From contig JANQEJ010000137.1 of NCBI GenBank assembly GCA_028278425.1, positions 1 through 32,065 on the forward strand: a stretch of 32,065 nucleotides of DNA, written 5' to 3'. The notes below the pieces were generated by a model that worked only from the letters and a program-made list of their open reading frames with translations, was not told the DNA's origin and made no database searches. The position numbers were made by a program, and so were the translations under genes. Numbering within the stretch: position 1 is the first letter of the stretch; every line of letters begins with the position of its first letter. Origin of the DNA: Planctomycetota bacterium. Its GTDB lineage: Bacteria; Planctomycetota; UBA1135; GCA-002686595. Positions 31,696 to 32,065 of the stretch are shown in pieces.

Positions 31696-32065
31696 GTGTT
31701 TCACGTCGCGGACGACCCGCGCGCGTTCCTCGAGCGCGTGGGGCCCTGGCTCGAGGAACGCGAGGCGGAGAACAACCTCCTCCTCGGGCTCGCGGCGACG
31801 TTCGCCGAGCACCCCGTTCCCGGCGCGAGCTTCCTGTGGCTCGACGGCGGCGACGGTCCGGCCGGCGCGGCGCTGACGACGGCGGCGCGCGGGCTCGTGC
31901 TGTCGCGCTTCCCCGGCGCGGAGCTCGCGGGGCTGGCCGCAACGCTCGCCGAGCGCGGCCTTCCGGCGCCGGCGGCCAACGGACCCGTCGAGACCTCCGA
32001 CGCCTTCGCGCGGGCGTGGAGCGAGCGCACCGGCGCGACGGCAAGCGTGTTCATGGAAATGCGCC
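31696..32065 (+). CDS. GNAT-family N-acetyltransferase, N-terminal part (cut by window end)
   Basis: GTG 31696 opens a frame that runs to the window edge (123 codons). The start begins 16 bases after the sigma-fusion stop. It shows FLERVGPWLEEREAENNLLLGL, FLWLDGGDGPAGAALTTA, LVLSRFP and GLPAPAANGPVETSDAFARAW. This order is known from the N-terminal half of a subgroup of GNAT acetyltransferases, whose acetyl-CoA loop would lie beyond the window. The substrate is unknown. The start could also be another nearby GTG; no strong Shine-Dalgarno sequence is present. Confidence 0.75.
   Translation, partial: MFHVADDPRAFLERVGPWLEEREAENNLLLGLAATFAEHPVPGASFLWLDGGDGPAGAALTTAARGLVLSRFPGAELAGLAATLAERGLPAPAANGPVETSDAFARAWSERTGATASVFMEMR

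Overview
The window looks like chromosome of a very GC-rich, Gram-negative-type bacterium, most likely a deep-branching Planctomycetota lineage. The reasons are a PHP-family exoprotein ending in the beta-rich C-terminal module I associate with exported planctomycete proteins, a DUF11-repeat lipoprotein, several carboxypeptidase-regulatory-like exoproteins, and an ECF sigma factor fused through a membrane helix to such repeats. This assignment rests on family impressions, not on a marker gene; a myxobacterium-like organism is the main alternative.

Layout. 1-313: end of an unidentified gene, an imperfect inverted repeat and an array of eight CTCCG units. 314-3243: a small molybdopterin-oxidoreductase-like protein, a divergent peroxiredoxin read through an in-frame TGA, a BtpA-family protein and a membrane-anchored beta-sandwich protein. 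3245-4771: DUF11 lipoprotein. 4976-12497 (minus strand): a tight five-gene operon of class III aminotransferase, nitrilase-family amidase, Orn/Lys/Arg decarboxylase, ATP-grasp ligase and C45 acyltransferase/hydrolase, with a divergent Na+/solute symporter (12611-14107). 14108-17776: an island of visibly lower GC with three unusual genes (membrane protein; ASCH-GNAT-GNAT fusion; nucleoside-diphosphate-kinase-like protein). 17777-20398 (minus): a small secreted peptide followed by a response regulator and a histidine kinase. 20499-22959: short-chain dehydrogenase, small membrane protein, HExxH metallopeptidase-like protein. 22972-25152 (minus): CehA-like PHP metallohydrolase. 25212-28081: acyl-CoA ligase and geranylgeranyl-reductase-family flavoprotein, overlapping by one base. 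28050-28436 (minus): thioredoxin-fold protein with an in-frame TGA in its CxxC motif. 28602-31679: the sigma-factor fusion. The window ends inside a GNAT gene.

The strongest result is that two unrelated genes each carry one in-frame TGA exactly where the family has its redox-active cysteine (peroxidatic Cys of a PrxQ/BCP peroxiredoxin; first Cys of a thioredoxin CxxC). In each, a hairpin with a G in the first two loop bases begins its loop 17-21 nt after the TGA, as bacterial SECIS elements do. Both are best read as selenoproteins, so the organism should decode UGA as selenocysteine. A conventional gene finder would split or lose both genes.

Two groups could be undescribed systems: the five-gene amine/amide operon with its transporter, and the ASCH-GNAT / NDK-like island.
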